Origin: Compostibacillus humi
GTDB lineage: Bacteria; Bacillota; Bacilli; Bacillales; Amphibacillaceae
Length of the DNA: 64,000 nucleotides
Direction of reading: 5' to 3'
NCBI RefSeq assembly: GCF_014637175.1
Contig: NZ_BMEV01000003.1
Span: forward strand, 29,497-93,496
Both the position numbers and the translations under genes were made by a program. Under the pieces are notes generated by a model. That model worked only from the letters and a program-made list of their open reading frames with translations, was not told the DNA's origin and did no database searches. The first letter of the stretch is position 1. Each line of letters opens with the position of its first letter. Shown piece after piece: positions 53,061-61,548 of this stretch.

Positions 53061-54290
53061 TTAATAAACGGAAATATTTCTGTCCATCCCCTCTAATATT
53101 TCCTTCACCCGTTTCATAAATCTGCCGCAAATCAGGCCGTCCAAAATACGATGGTCTAAGGATAAACATAAATTAACGATGTCTCTGGCAGCAAACATGC
53201 CATCAATAATGACCGGGCGCTTTACAATCGCTTCCACTTGCAAAATAGCCGCCTGCGGATAGTTGATAATGCCCATCGACTGCACCGATCCGAATGTTCC
53301 AGTATTGTTGACGGTAAACGTCCCCCCGGAAATATCTTCATTCGTCAGTCGATTCGTCCTTACCTTTTCCGCCAGTTCTTCGATTTTCCTGGCAATTCCC
53401 TTTATCGATAATTCATCTGCCCGATGGATGACCGGAACGTACAATTCATTTTCCTTGGCTACGGCAATGGATATATTAATATCTTTATGCTGGACAATCG
53501 TATCCCCTTGCCAAGTGCTGTTCAGCTCTGGAAATTCTTTTAATGCTGTCGCAACGGCTTTAACAAAGAAGGCAAAATACGTTAAAGAAATCCCTTCTTT
53601 TTGCTTGAACTCCTCTTTTATTTCATTGCGGTAATTTACTAACTCGGTAACGTCTGCTTCTACCATCATCCAAGCATGAGGAATTTCCTGTTTCGACTTG
53701 ACCATATTTTGGGCAATTGCTTTCCGGATTCCTGTTACTGGAATCTCGACATCGCCAGCGCGCATCGGTATTTCTTTACTTTTCGGCTGTGTCTTCGATA
53801 CTTCCGGTGCTGCCGCTTTTTCTGTTTCCTGCACCCCTGCTTGTCTTTGCTGAATGATTTTTTCGATATCCTTTCTGGTAATTCTGCCGCCCCTTCCCGT
53901 TCCAGATACGGTTTCTAAATTAATATCGTGTTCCTGGGCCAGCCTTAAAACAGCAGGAGAATATCTTTTCTTCATCGATGGTTGTTCAGTATTCGGCGTA
54001 TTCACTTCTGCCTTTGTCTCTTGCTTTTCTGTATCTTCAGTTTTCACTTCTTCCGTTTCAATTTCACAAAGGATTGCGCCAACGGGTACGGTGTCCCCTT
54101 CCTGGGCTGAGATCTTTATAATCGTTCCGGAAAAGGAAGAAGGAACTTCCGCATTCACTTTGTCGGTTAACACTTCAACGATCGGATCGTATTTGTCAAC
54201 ACGGTCCCCCTCTTTTACGAGCCATGCCGTTATTGTCCCTTCGGTAACACTTTCCCCGAGCTGGGGCATTGTAATTTTTTCCTTAGCCAA
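53061..54290 (-). CDS. bkdB: Branched-chain 2-oxoacid dehydrogenase E2 component
   Basis: A 409-residue dihydrolipoyl acyltransferase. An N-terminal lipoyl domain has the lipoylated lysine in VLTDKVNAEVPS. A charged linker and a peripheral subunit-binding domain (SPAVLRLAQEHDINLETVSG, then GRGGRITRKDIE) follow. The catalytic domain ends with LSLDHRILDG (histidine and aspartate). It moves the acyl group from E1 to CoA. It lies 19 bp after bkdAB and is the last gene of the bkd operon; no clear terminator follows in the 96-bp gap. Confidence 0.95.
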   Translation of the reverse strand: MAKEKITMPQLGESVTEGTITAWLVKEGDRVDKYDPIVEVLTDKVNAEVPSSFSGTIIKISAQEGDTVPVGAILCEIETEEVKTEDTEKQETKAEVNTPNTEQPSMKKRYSPAVLRLAQEHDINLETVSGTGRGGRITRKDIEKIIQQRQAGVQETEKAAAPEVSKTQPKSKEIPMRAGDVEIPVTGIRKAIAQNMVKSKQEIPHAWMMVEADVTELVNYRNEIKEEFKQKEGISLTYFAFFVKAVATALKEFPELNSTWQGDTIVQHKDINISIAVAKENELYVPVIHRADELSIKGIARKIEELAEKVRTNRLTNEDISGGTFTVNNTGTFGSVQSMGIINYPQAAILQVEAIVKRPVIIDGMFAARDIVNLCLSLDHRILDGLICGRFMKRVKEILEGMDRNISVY

Positions 54291-54309
54291 TGTACAGCCC
54301 TCCTTCTGA

Positions 54310-55293
54310 TTAAAACTCCGCTAAGTCACGCATCGCTTTTTCACATTTATCCGGGTTAATCATAAAAAATTTCTCCATCGTCGGCGCATACGGCATTGCT
54401 GGCACATCCGGCCCGGCAAGCCTTTGAATCGGCGCGTCTAAGTCAAATAGGCAATGCTCGGCAATAATTGCTGCTACCTCGCTTAAAATGCTTCCTTCCT
54501 TATTGTCTTCCGTAATAAGGAGAACTTTTCCGGTTTTTCGTGCCGCTTCAATAATTGCCTCTTGATCCAGCGGATACACCGTTCTTAAATCCAAAATATG
54601 AACGTCGATTCCTTCCTGGGCTAATTTTTCAGCTGCCTGTAATGCAAAATGAACACACAAACCGTACGTAATAACCGTAATATCTGACCCTTCCCGCTTC
54701 ACATCTGCTTTTCCAATCGGAATCGTATAATCTTCGTCAGGAACTTCCTCTTTTAATAGCCGATATGCCCGTTTATGCTCGAAAAATAATACGGGATCGT
54801 TATCACGGATTGCAGACTTCAGTAGCCCTTTTACATCGTAAGGCGTAGAAGGCATTACAATTTTCAATCCCGGCTGATTGGCAAAGATCGCTTCGACCGA
54901 CTGCGAGTGATACAATGCTCCATGAACCCCGCCGCCGTATGGCGCACGAATCGTAATCGGGACATTCCAATCATTGTTAGAGCGATAACGAATACGGGCA
55001 GCCTCCGACAATATCTGGTTGACTGCCGGGAGAATAAAATCGGCAAATTGCATCTCAGCAACCGGACGCATTCCATACATGGCAGCCCCTATCCCTACTC
55101 CGGCAATGGCTGATTCGGAAAGGGGAGTGTCCAATACCCGGTATTCTCCGAACTCATCGTAAAGACCTTCGGTGGCACGGAAAACACCGCCTTTTTTTCC
55201 CACGTCTTCCCCTAAAATAAATACTTTTTCATCCCGCAGCATCTCTTCCCGCAATGCGGCAGTAACAGCTTGGATATATGACATGACAGGCAT
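54310..55293 (-). CDS. bkdAB: Branched-chain 2-oxoacid dehydrogenase E1 beta subunit
   Basis: A 327-residue transketolase-like E1 beta subunit. GEDVGKKGGVFRATEGL, DTPLSESAIAGVGIGAAM, EMQFADFILPAVNQI and APYGGGVHGALYHSQS are family signatures, and the glutamate for thiamine diphosphate activation is in the second segment. It pairs with BkdAA to decarboxylate branched-chain 2-oxoacids. It starts 12 bp after bkdAA. Confidence 0.95.
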   Translation of the reverse strand: MPVMSYIQAVTAALREEMLRDEKVFILGEDVGKKGGVFRATEGLYDEFGEYRVLDTPLSESAIAGVGIGAAMYGMRPVAEMQFADFILPAVNQILSEAARIRYRSNNDWNVPITIRAPYGGGVHGALYHSQSVEAIFANQPGLKIVMPSTPYDVKGLLKSAIRDNDPVLFFEHKRAYRLLKEEVPDEDYTIPIGKADVKREGSDITVITYGLCVHFALQAAEKLAQEGIDVHILDLRTVYPLDQEAIIEAARKTGKVLLITEDNKEGSILSEVAAIIAEHCLFDLDAPIQRLAGPDVPAMPYAPTMEKFFMINPDKCEKAMRDLAEF

Positions 55294-55305
55294 AAAGTTC
55301 CCTCC

Positions 55306-56295
55306 CTATTCCTCGTAAACAAATTTTAGTGCATCTTCGGGTTTGGCATACGGAGCTTTTTCAGCATAATCCGTCGCTTTATTCACTTCCGTGTCGATTT
55401 CTTTCGTTAGATTATCTAAGGTTTCCTCCGTCATAACCCCGGATTCCAATAAATATTGTTTAAAGGAAACGATGGCATCATTTTTCTTTGCTTCCGCTAC
55501 TTCTTCCTTCATACGGTATTTATCATCGTCATCACTGGAATGGGCAGTCAATCGGTATGTAACTGCTTCAATTAATGACGGACCGTCCCCGCGTATCGCT
55601 CTTTCCCTTGCTTCCTTCACCGCCTGATACACTTCCAGCGGGTCGTTCCCGTTTACGGTAACACCTTCCATTCCGTAGCTTTTCGCCCGGATCGAAATAT
55701 TGCTGCTTGCCACTTGTTTATCGTACGGAACGGATATGGCGTATCGGTTGTTTTCCACCATTGTAATGACAGGCAATTGATGGACTCCGGCAAAATTTAG
55801 ACCTTCGTGAAAGTCACCCTGGTTTGTGGAACCTTCACCTAGCGTAACAAAGGACACAAAATCTTTCTTTTCCATTTTCGCTGCCAATGCTACACCGACA
55901 GCGTGGGGAACTTGAGTTGCTACCGGTGAGGAACCGGTAAGGATACGGTTCTTTTTCTGGCCAAAATGGCCCGGCATTTGTCTTCCGCCGGAGTTCGGAT
56001 CTTCTGCTTTGGCAAATGCAGACAACATAAGTTCGGTTGCAGTCATGCCAAACGTAAGGACGACTCCGATATCTCGATAATACGGTGCAATGTAGTCTTT
56101 TGTCCGGTCTAAAGCAAAAGCTGCACCAACTTGCGCTGCTTCTTGTCCTTGACCGGAGATGACGAAAGGGATTTTGCCAGCACGATTTAATAGCCACATT
56201 CTTTCATCGATTTTCCGTGCCAACAGCATCGTCTTAAACATTTCAATGACTTCCGTATCAGTTAACCCTAATGCTTCATGGCGTTTTACAGACAT
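55306..56295 (-). CDS. bkdAA: Branched-chain 2-oxoacid dehydrogenase E1 alpha subunit
   Basis: A 329-residue thiamine diphosphate-binding subunit. The cofactor motif runs through LGEGSTNQGDFHEGLNFAG to VENN. The phosphorylation-loop-like YRLTAHSSDDDDKYR and PGHFGQKKNRI are typical of the branched-chain class. It lies 21 bp after lpdV. GGAGGAGG precedes the ATG. Confidence 0.95.
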   Translation of the reverse strand: MSVKRHEALGLTDTEVIEMFKTMLLARKIDERMWLLNRAGKIPFVISGQGQEAAQVGAAFALDRTKDYIAPYYRDIGVVLTFGMTATELMLSAFAKAEDPNSGGRQMPGHFGQKKNRILTGSSPVATQVPHAVGVALAAKMEKKDFVSFVTLGEGSTNQGDFHEGLNFAGVHQLPVITMVENNRYAISVPYDKQVASSNISIRAKSYGMEGVTVNGNDPLEVYQAVKEARERAIRGDGPSLIEAVTYRLTAHSSDDDDKYRMKEEVAEAKKNDAIVSFKQYLLESGVMTEETLDNLTKEIDTEVNKATDYAEKAPYAKPEDALKFVYEE

Positions 56296-56316
56296 ACATT
56301 TCCTCCTCCTTTACCG

Positions 56317-57741
56317 CTAACCGTGAATTTGATTTCCATCTACACTCATGGCAGCTTCTCCGATGATTTCTGCCAAAGTAGGGTGGGCATGGACGGTTTT
56401 TGATATCTCCCACGGCGTTGCGTCTAATAATTTTGCTAAACTTGCCTCCGAAATGAGCTCGGTCACATTCGGTCCCACCATGTGAATGCCGACTATATCA
56501 TCATTTATTTTATTGGCAATAATTTTTACGAAACCTTCCGTATCACCATGAACGTGGGCCTTGCCAATGGCTTGAAAAGGAAATTTTCCGACCTTTACTT
56601 CCATTCCCCTCTCCTTCGCTTCCTTCTCCGAAAGGCCAATGGATGCAACTTCCGGATCGGTATAAATACATGATGGTATATTTTCATAGGAAAGAGATTC
56701 AGGGGTCAAATTATTCATATGTTCTACAGCAATAATTCCTTCATGGCTGGCTGCATGGGCGAGCTGCAATCCGCCGATACAGTCACCGATAGCATATATG
56801 TGGGATTCTTTCGTCTGATAAAATTCACTCGTGCGTATATAGCCATTTTCAAGCTCGATGTCTGTATTTTCCAGTCCGATATTTTCCGTATTCGGTGACC
56901 GGCCGACTGCCAACAAAATCTTTTCCGCCTGAAACATTTTCCTTTCTCCGTCTTTCAGCTCGGCAGTGATTTCCATCCGTCCGGATGAACTGCTCGCATC
57001 GGGCAACACTTTTGCTCCGGTGACGATTTCGATGCCCTTTTTCTTTAGCTGATTTGTTAATTCTTTCGCGACCGCATCGTCCATATTCGGCAATATTTGC
57101 TCCGCGTATTCCAACACGGTTACTTCCACGCCAAAATCTGCAAGTAAAGATGCCCATTCCACACCGATCACCCCGCCGCCAATAATAAGAACAGAGGAAG
57201 GCAAATTATCCCATTCTAAAGAATGGTCAGAGGTGACAATATTGACCCCGTCCGGTACCAATCCGGGAAGGGCGCTTGGCCGAGATCCGGTGGCGATAAG
57301 CACATATTTAGGTACGAGCATTGTATTTTCCCTTCCATCCTCGTATTCAACAGAAATCGTTCCTGATAATGGAGAAAAAATGCTCGGGCCTAAAATGCGG
57401 CCAAACCCATGATATAGATCAATCTTCCATTTTTTCATTAAGGATTTTACGCCTTGATGCAGCGTATTCACGATATTTTCCTTCCTTTTTTGGACTTGAG
57501 CGAAGTCCAGGCGGAAGTTTTCGATTTCCACTCCATATTGCTGGGAATTTTTCATTAAACGATACACTTCGGCACTGCGCAACAATGCTTTTGACGGGAT
57601 ACAACCCCGGTGCAAACACGTTCCCCCAAGCTTCTCTTTTTCTACGATTGCCACTTTCATTCCCAGCTGGGATGCCCGGATTGCTGCAACGTAACCGCCA
57701 GTCCCTCCGCCAAGTACTACTAAATCATATTCTTCAGCCAT
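56317..57741 (-). CDS. lpdV: Dihydrolipoyl dehydrogenase (E3) of the bkd complex
   Basis: A 474-residue flavoprotein disulfide reductase. The FAD site is LVVLGGGTGGYVAAIRA, the redox-active cysteine pair is in GGTCLHRGCIPSKALL, the NAD site in LIIGGGVIGVEWASL, and the C-terminal HAHPTLAEIIGEAA holds the catalytic histidine and glutamate. It reoxidises lipoamide on BkdB. In B. subtilis buk precedes lpdV; here bcd does, 26 bp away. Confidence 0.96.
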   Translation of the reverse strand: MAEEYDLVVLGGGTGGYVAAIRASQLGMKVAIVEKEKLGGTCLHRGCIPSKALLRSAEVYRLMKNSQQYGVEIENFRLDFAQVQKRKENIVNTLHQGVKSLMKKWKIDLYHGFGRILGPSIFSPLSGTISVEYEDGRENTMLVPKYVLIATGSRPSALPGLVPDGVNIVTSDHSLEWDNLPSSVLIIGGGVIGVEWASLLADFGVEVTVLEYAEQILPNMDDAVAKELTNQLKKKGIEIVTGAKVLPDASSSSGRMEITAELKDGERKMFQAEKILLAVGRSPNTENIGLENTDIELENGYIRTSEFYQTKESHIYAIGDCIGGLQLAHAASHEGIIAVEHMNNLTPESLSYENIPSCIYTDPEVASIGLSEKEAKERGMEVKVGKFPFQAIGKAHVHGDTEGFVKIIANKINDDIVGIHMVGPNVTELISEASLAKLLDATPWEISKTVHAHPTLAEIIGEAAMSVDGNQIHG

Positions 57742-57767
57742 ATTTGCTTAACTCCCTTCCTCCGCGG

Positions 57768-58877
57768 TTATGAACGAGATAATCGGTTCGTTAGCGTATG
57801 ATGTGCGTTTAATAAAAATGGCTGCCTCGATTTTCGGATCGATTCAATCCGTTCCTCTGCCATTTTATCGGCAGCTTCATGGGGCGGGATGTTATTCCGT
57901 TTAGAAATATCGAAAATTTTAGTTAAATTTTTGTAGATAACTTCTACTTTTTTCATGACCCTTGCTCGGTTATACCCTTCCAGCTCGTCGGCAACGTTGA
58001 TTACACCGCCGGCATTAATGATGTAATCTGGCGCGTAAACAACTCCCTTTTCATATAATCGTACTCCGTGATAGTCGGATTTCAGCTGGTTGTTGGCGGA
58101 ACCGGCAATCACCTTTGCCTTGATCCGAGGTATCGTTTCATCATTAATTGTAGCACCTAACGCACACGGCGAATATATATCACATTCGACATCGTATATG
58201 TCATTTGGATCCACTGCTTTGGCTCCAAAATTATCAACCGCTCTTTGAACAGCTTCCTTGTTAATATCAGTTACAATCAGATTCGCACCTTCTTGATACA
58301 AGTGCTCACAAAGCCCATAGGCAACGCTGCCTACTCCTTGAACCGCAACAGTTTTTCCAGTGAGAGAGTCGGATCCGAAGGCTTCTTTTGCTGCTGCTTT
58401 CATACCTAAATATACCCCATAAGCCGTTACTGGAGAAGGATTGCCGCTTGAACCTTCATAGGTGGATGAAATTCCTGTCACAAAATTTGTCTCCTGATGG
58501 ATAATATCCATATCCTCTTCCGTCGTCCCTACATCTTCCGCCGTAATATAACGTCCGTTTAAACTGTGGACGAAACGCCCGAAGGCACGGAATAACTCCT
58601 CACTTTTATCCCTTTTCGGATCTCCGATAATCACTGCTTTTCCTCCGCCTAAATTTAAACCGGCAGCAGCATTTTTATACGTCATTCCTTTTGCCAGGCG
58701 GAGAACATCCACAATGGCTTCCTCTTCTGAGGCATAGGTCCACATCCTCGCTCCCCCGAGGGCCGGGCCCAGCGTTGTATCATGAATCGCAATAATTGCC
58801 TTTAAGCCTGAATTTTTATCCTGGCAAAAGACAAGTTGTTCATAGTTATCTTTCTCCATATATCCAAATATTTCCAT
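57768..58877 (-). CDS. bcd: Leucine dehydrogenase
   Basis: A 369-residue enzyme that oxidatively deaminates leucine, valine and isoleucine to 2-oxoacids with NAD. It begins [20 protein letters not shown], typical of Bacillus Leu dehydrogenase. The substrate region is [10 protein letters not shown] and [19 protein letters not shown] (catalytic lysine), and the NAD fold has [15 protein letters not shown]. It is the first gene of the bkd operon, behind a sigma-54 promoter, and is followed directly by lpdV. No ptb or buk is present. Confidence 0.96.
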   Translation of the reverse strand: MEIFGYMEKDNYEQLVFCQDKNSGLKAIIAIHDTTLGPALGGARMWTYASEEEAIVDVLRLAKGMTYKNAAAGLNLGGGKAVIIGDPKRDKSEELFRAFGRFVHSLNGRYITAEDVGTTEEDMDIIHQETNFVTGISSTYEGSSGNPSPVTAYGVYLGMKAAAKEAFGSDSLTGKTVAVQGVGSVAYGLCEHLYQEGANLIVTDINKEAVQRAVDNFGAKAVDPNDIYDVECDIYSPCALGATINDETIPRIKAKVIAGSANNQLKSDYHGVRLYEKGVVYAPDYIINAGGVINVADELEGYNRARVMKKVEVIYKNLTKIFDISKRNNIPPHEAADKMAEERIESIRKSRQPFLLNAHHTLTNRLSRS

Positions 58878-58914
58878 CTTTATCCCCCTTTTATTTTATC
58901 CTCCATTAAAATAT

Positions 58915-58931
58915 AAGCAAAATACATGCCA
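58915..58931 (-). promoter_or_regulatory. Sigma-54 (SigL) promoter of the bkd operon
   Basis: The minus strand reads TGGCAT (58926-58931), 5 bp, then TTGCTT (58915-58920): the -24 GG and -12 GC are both present with the right spacing. It lies about 38 bp before the bcd ATG, and the sigma-54 activator gene bkdR is adjacent. Confidence 0.85.
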
Positions 58932-58943
58932 ACTATCAAATAT

Positions 58944-58957
58944 TGTAAGCGCTTTAT
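58944..58957. promoter_or_regulatory. Candidate cre site (CcpA) upstream of bcd
   Basis: TGTAAGCGCTTTAT matches the cre consensus TGWAARCGYTWNCW at all but one specified position. It lies 12 bp upstream of the -24 element, between the promoter and the palindromes, well placed for catabolite repression. Confidence 0.6.
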
Positions 58958-58985
58958 TTTACATTTTTATGACTGTGCAACTTTT

Positions 58986-59013
58986 TGCATATATGCATCG
59001 TTTTGCAGGCAAA
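58986..59013. promoter_or_regulatory. Palindromes that may be the BkdR enhancer
   Basis: TGCATATATGCA (58986-58997) is a perfect 12-bp palindrome, and TTTGCAGGCAAA (59002-59013) is a second inverted repeat. They share a TTTTGCA core. Both lie 60-90 bp upstream of the sigma-54 promoter, the usual range of an activator site, and just after the bkdR stop. Confidence 0.5.
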
Positions 59014-59014
59014 T

Positions 59015-61063
59015 TTATACAAGATGATACTTTTCCAGCTTATAGTACAAATTTCGAATCGAAATATTCAATTCCTTTGCCGTTTGAGTTTTATTACGAC
59101 CATGCTTCAAGTACATCATTTGAATATAATCCCGTTCAAATTGTTCGGTTGCTTCTTTCAGCGACCGGGCTTCCCGTGTTTGAAGCATGGCTGCTGAATG
59201 TCCGTTTTGGGAAATTTCTAAATTCGGGATATGTTCCCTCTGGATTATTTCTTCATTCATATCCATATAAATCATTGTCCGGCCAATAATATTTTCTAAT
59301 TCCCTTACATTTCCTGGCCAATCATATTGTTTTAAAACATGCAGTGCATCGTCTGATATTCCTCTTACATTGCGGCCGTAGTCCTGGTTGATTTTTAAGA
59401 TAATATGATTTACAAGCAAAGGCAGGTCTTCCATCCTCTCCTTCAGCGGCGGAATATAAATAGGAAGTCTTGTTAAGCGGTAATATAAATCTTTACGAAA
59501 GGAATGGTTTTCTATCGCTTTTTCCAAATTTACATTCGTCGCTGCGATGATTCTGACGTCTATCGAAATTGGTTTAGTTCCTCCGACCCGGACAATTTCA
59601 TTTTCCTGCAGTACCCTTAATAATTTTGCCTGCATACTTAATGACAATTCGCCGATTTCATCTAAAAATATACTGCCCAGGTTAGCCTCTTCAAACAATC
59701 CTTTCTTGCCGCCATGTTTAGCTCCGGAAAAGGCTCCTTCTTCATAGCCGAATAGTTCACTCTCTAAAATAGATTCTGCAATTGCTGCACAATTAACCCG
59801 GATAAATTTATTATTTTTCCGGTCGCTTTCATTGTGTATAGCATGGGCAAAAAGTTCTTTTCCTGTTCCCGAATCCCCGCGGAGCAAGACGGTTGCCGGA
59901 GTTTTTGCTCCTATCTTTGCCTGATCCAATGCTAATTTCATTTGCGGAGAATTACCGATTATATCATCGAAAGTATATTTCGCCTGCAAGTTGCGAATAA
60001 TCTGTCTTGCCCTTTGTAATTCGGAAGTCAGAGCTTTAATTTCCGAGACATCATGAATAACGCCAACACTTCCTTTTACTTTTCCGTTGACAATAACAGG
60101 GGCGACATTAACGACGACATCCTTTCTTTTTGGACCAACTTTCATCCGGACACCGCGGAACGTTTTTTTCGTTTGCAGCACTTTGAAATGCATGCTCTCC
60201 CCTTCAGAAATATCAGCAGTTGCCGGTTTTCCGATAACATCCTTTTCCGTTAATCCGGTAATCCGCGTATAGGCAGGATTTATCATCAGCCCGTTTCCAT
60301 TTTCATCCACCACTGAAATTGCTTCATTGGAGGACATGATAATCGCTTCCAGCATCGTTTTAATTTCTGTTAAATCAGTATTTTCTTCAGCAAGCTTGAT
60401 AACTTCTGTTATATCTTTAAATACTGCTATCGCTCCGATTAGTTCATTTTCCTGATTAATTACCGGAATTCTAGTCGTTACAATTTGTTTGCCGTTTTCC
60501 AGGACGAATTTTTGGTTAATTTCTTTTTTGTGGGATTCAAGGACATTTGTCAGTCGGCTGTTTTTAATAATTTTTTTAATGTGTTGTCCGATAAATTGTT
60601 CTTTCGGACAGCCGATAATATCGGTAGCGCTCTCGTTTACAAATTGAACAATTCCGTTCCGATCAACGATGATCATTCCATCCCGGATATGTTTCATCAT
60701 TAATTCCTGATTTTTCATTTGCAGCGTCAGCTCGTCTAATAGCGCTTCTTTTTCTTCAAACAATTCATAAATAATATAGGCGACCGATCCGGGAATGACA
60801 ATTGTCCGCTCATTCTTTTGCTTCAAAATCGAATTCAGAACGGTATCGTCACCAGTCGTTTCGATAATTATGTCTAAATCGTTATGTAACCAGCGGGTCC
60901 AATTATTGTCCGTCGGAATATGTAGCCTGCGGGCAAGAAGGATACCAGGAGCATCGTCTTTCTTATCGATAACAGCTGCAATTTTCAAACTTTTTGTTTC
61001 CTGAATAATGTTAATTAGGCTTGTACCGCCCCTGCCGGCGCCAATAATTAACACACTTTTCAT
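59015..61063 (-). CDS. bkdR: Sigma-54-dependent activator BkdR
   Basis: A 682-residue regulator. Residues 1-110 form a Rossmann-like domain (SVLIIGAGRGGTSLINII). Two PAS domains follow (about 120-235 and 240-350). The AAA+ domain has Walker A GDSGTGKELFAH, the sigma-54 loop GAFSGA (serine in place of threonine in GAFTGA) and FLDEIGELS. A Fis-type helix-turn-helix (KTQTAKELNISIRNLYYKLE) ends the protein. It activates bkd transcription in response to branched-chain substrates. ATG at 61063 with AAAGGGGGG is preferred over an upstream ATG. Confidence 0.94.
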   Translation of the reverse strand: MKSVLIIGAGRGGTSLINIIQETKSLKIAAVIDKKDDAPGILLARRLHIPTDNNWTRWLHNDLDIIIETTGDDTVLNSILKQKNERTIVIPGSVAYIIYELFEEKEALLDELTLQMKNQELMMKHIRDGMIIVDRNGIVQFVNESATDIIGCPKEQFIGQHIKKIIKNSRLTNVLESHKKEINQKFVLENGKQIVTTRIPVINQENELIGAIAVFKDITEVIKLAEENTDLTEIKTMLEAIIMSSNEAISVVDENGNGLMINPAYTRITGLTEKDVIGKPATADISEGESMHFKVLQTKKTFRGVRMKVGPKRKDVVVNVAPVIVNGKVKGSVGVIHDVSEIKALTSELQRARQIIRNLQAKYTFDDIIGNSPQMKLALDQAKIGAKTPATVLLRGDSGTGKELFAHAIHNESDRKNNKFIRVNCAAIAESILESELFGYEEGAFSGAKHGGKKGLFEEANLGSIFLDEIGELSLSMQAKLLRVLQENEIVRVGGTKPISIDVRIIAATNVNLEKAIENHSFRKDLYYRLTRLPIYIPPLKERMEDLPLLVNHIILKINQDYGRNVRGISDDALHVLKQYDWPGNVRELENIIGRTMIYMDMNEEIIQREHIPNLEISQNGHSAAMLQTREARSLKEATEQFERDYIQMMYLKHGRNKTQTAKELNISIRNLYYKLEKYHLV

Positions 61064-61205
61064 CCGCACCCCCCTTTCGTAAGATTGCAAACTTTTGCAC
61101 ACTTTTATCATACGTAATTATGCGATATATCGCAAAGGTATTCTTTTCGATTTGTCCATATTTTTGATATACTTTTCTTATCAACAACTTTGAGGAGAAT
61201 TTTCG

Positions 61206-61457
61206 ATGCGAATAATTGCATTACTTGTTTTATTAATTCCTGGCATCCTCGCTGTCTTTGGAATAAAGATCATGCGGGATTCCCTGTTTGCGGAATATTA
61301 TCCGATATTCTTTAATCCGGGTTTACAATTTTTCGCCGGGCTTATCCTCTTTGTTGGCGGAACCCTTTTTATCGGCGGGTTTATCGTCTATCGGGACCGG
61401 AAAAATAAATATAATGCAATTCCTGAACAACCTGAGGATACAAGAAAAGATGGGTAG
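61206..61457 (+). CDS. yqzF: YqzF, DUF2627 small membrane protein
   Basis: An 83-residue protein with two membrane segments (IIALLVLLIPGILAVFGIKI and FFAGLILFVGGTLFIGGFIV) and a short charged tail. It matches DUF2627/YqzF by size and by its place next to bkdR. Function unknown. TGAGGAG precedes the ATG. It diverges from bkdR. Confidence 0.85.
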   Translation: MRIIALLVLLIPGILAVFGIKIMRDSLFAEYYPIFFNPGLQFFAGLILFVGGTLFIGGFIVYRDRKNKYNAIPEQPEDTRKDG

Positions 61458-61472
61458 AACCCATCTTTTTTT
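61445..61472 (+). terminator. Terminator of yqzF
   Basis: AAGATGGGT and ACCCATCTT pair around AGA, followed by TTTTTTC. The stem begins inside the last yqzF codons. Confidence 0.9.
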
Positions 61473-61548
61473 CATTTTTCCGTACAATTATTTATTGATT
61501 ATGATATGATATAAAAATATAAGTTTACCGATGTTTAGGGGGATTCTT

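Noticed and set aside
61473..61548. Possible lysine riboswitch before aspartokinase
   Set aside because: The leader is only about 75 bases, far too short, and no L-box features are visible.
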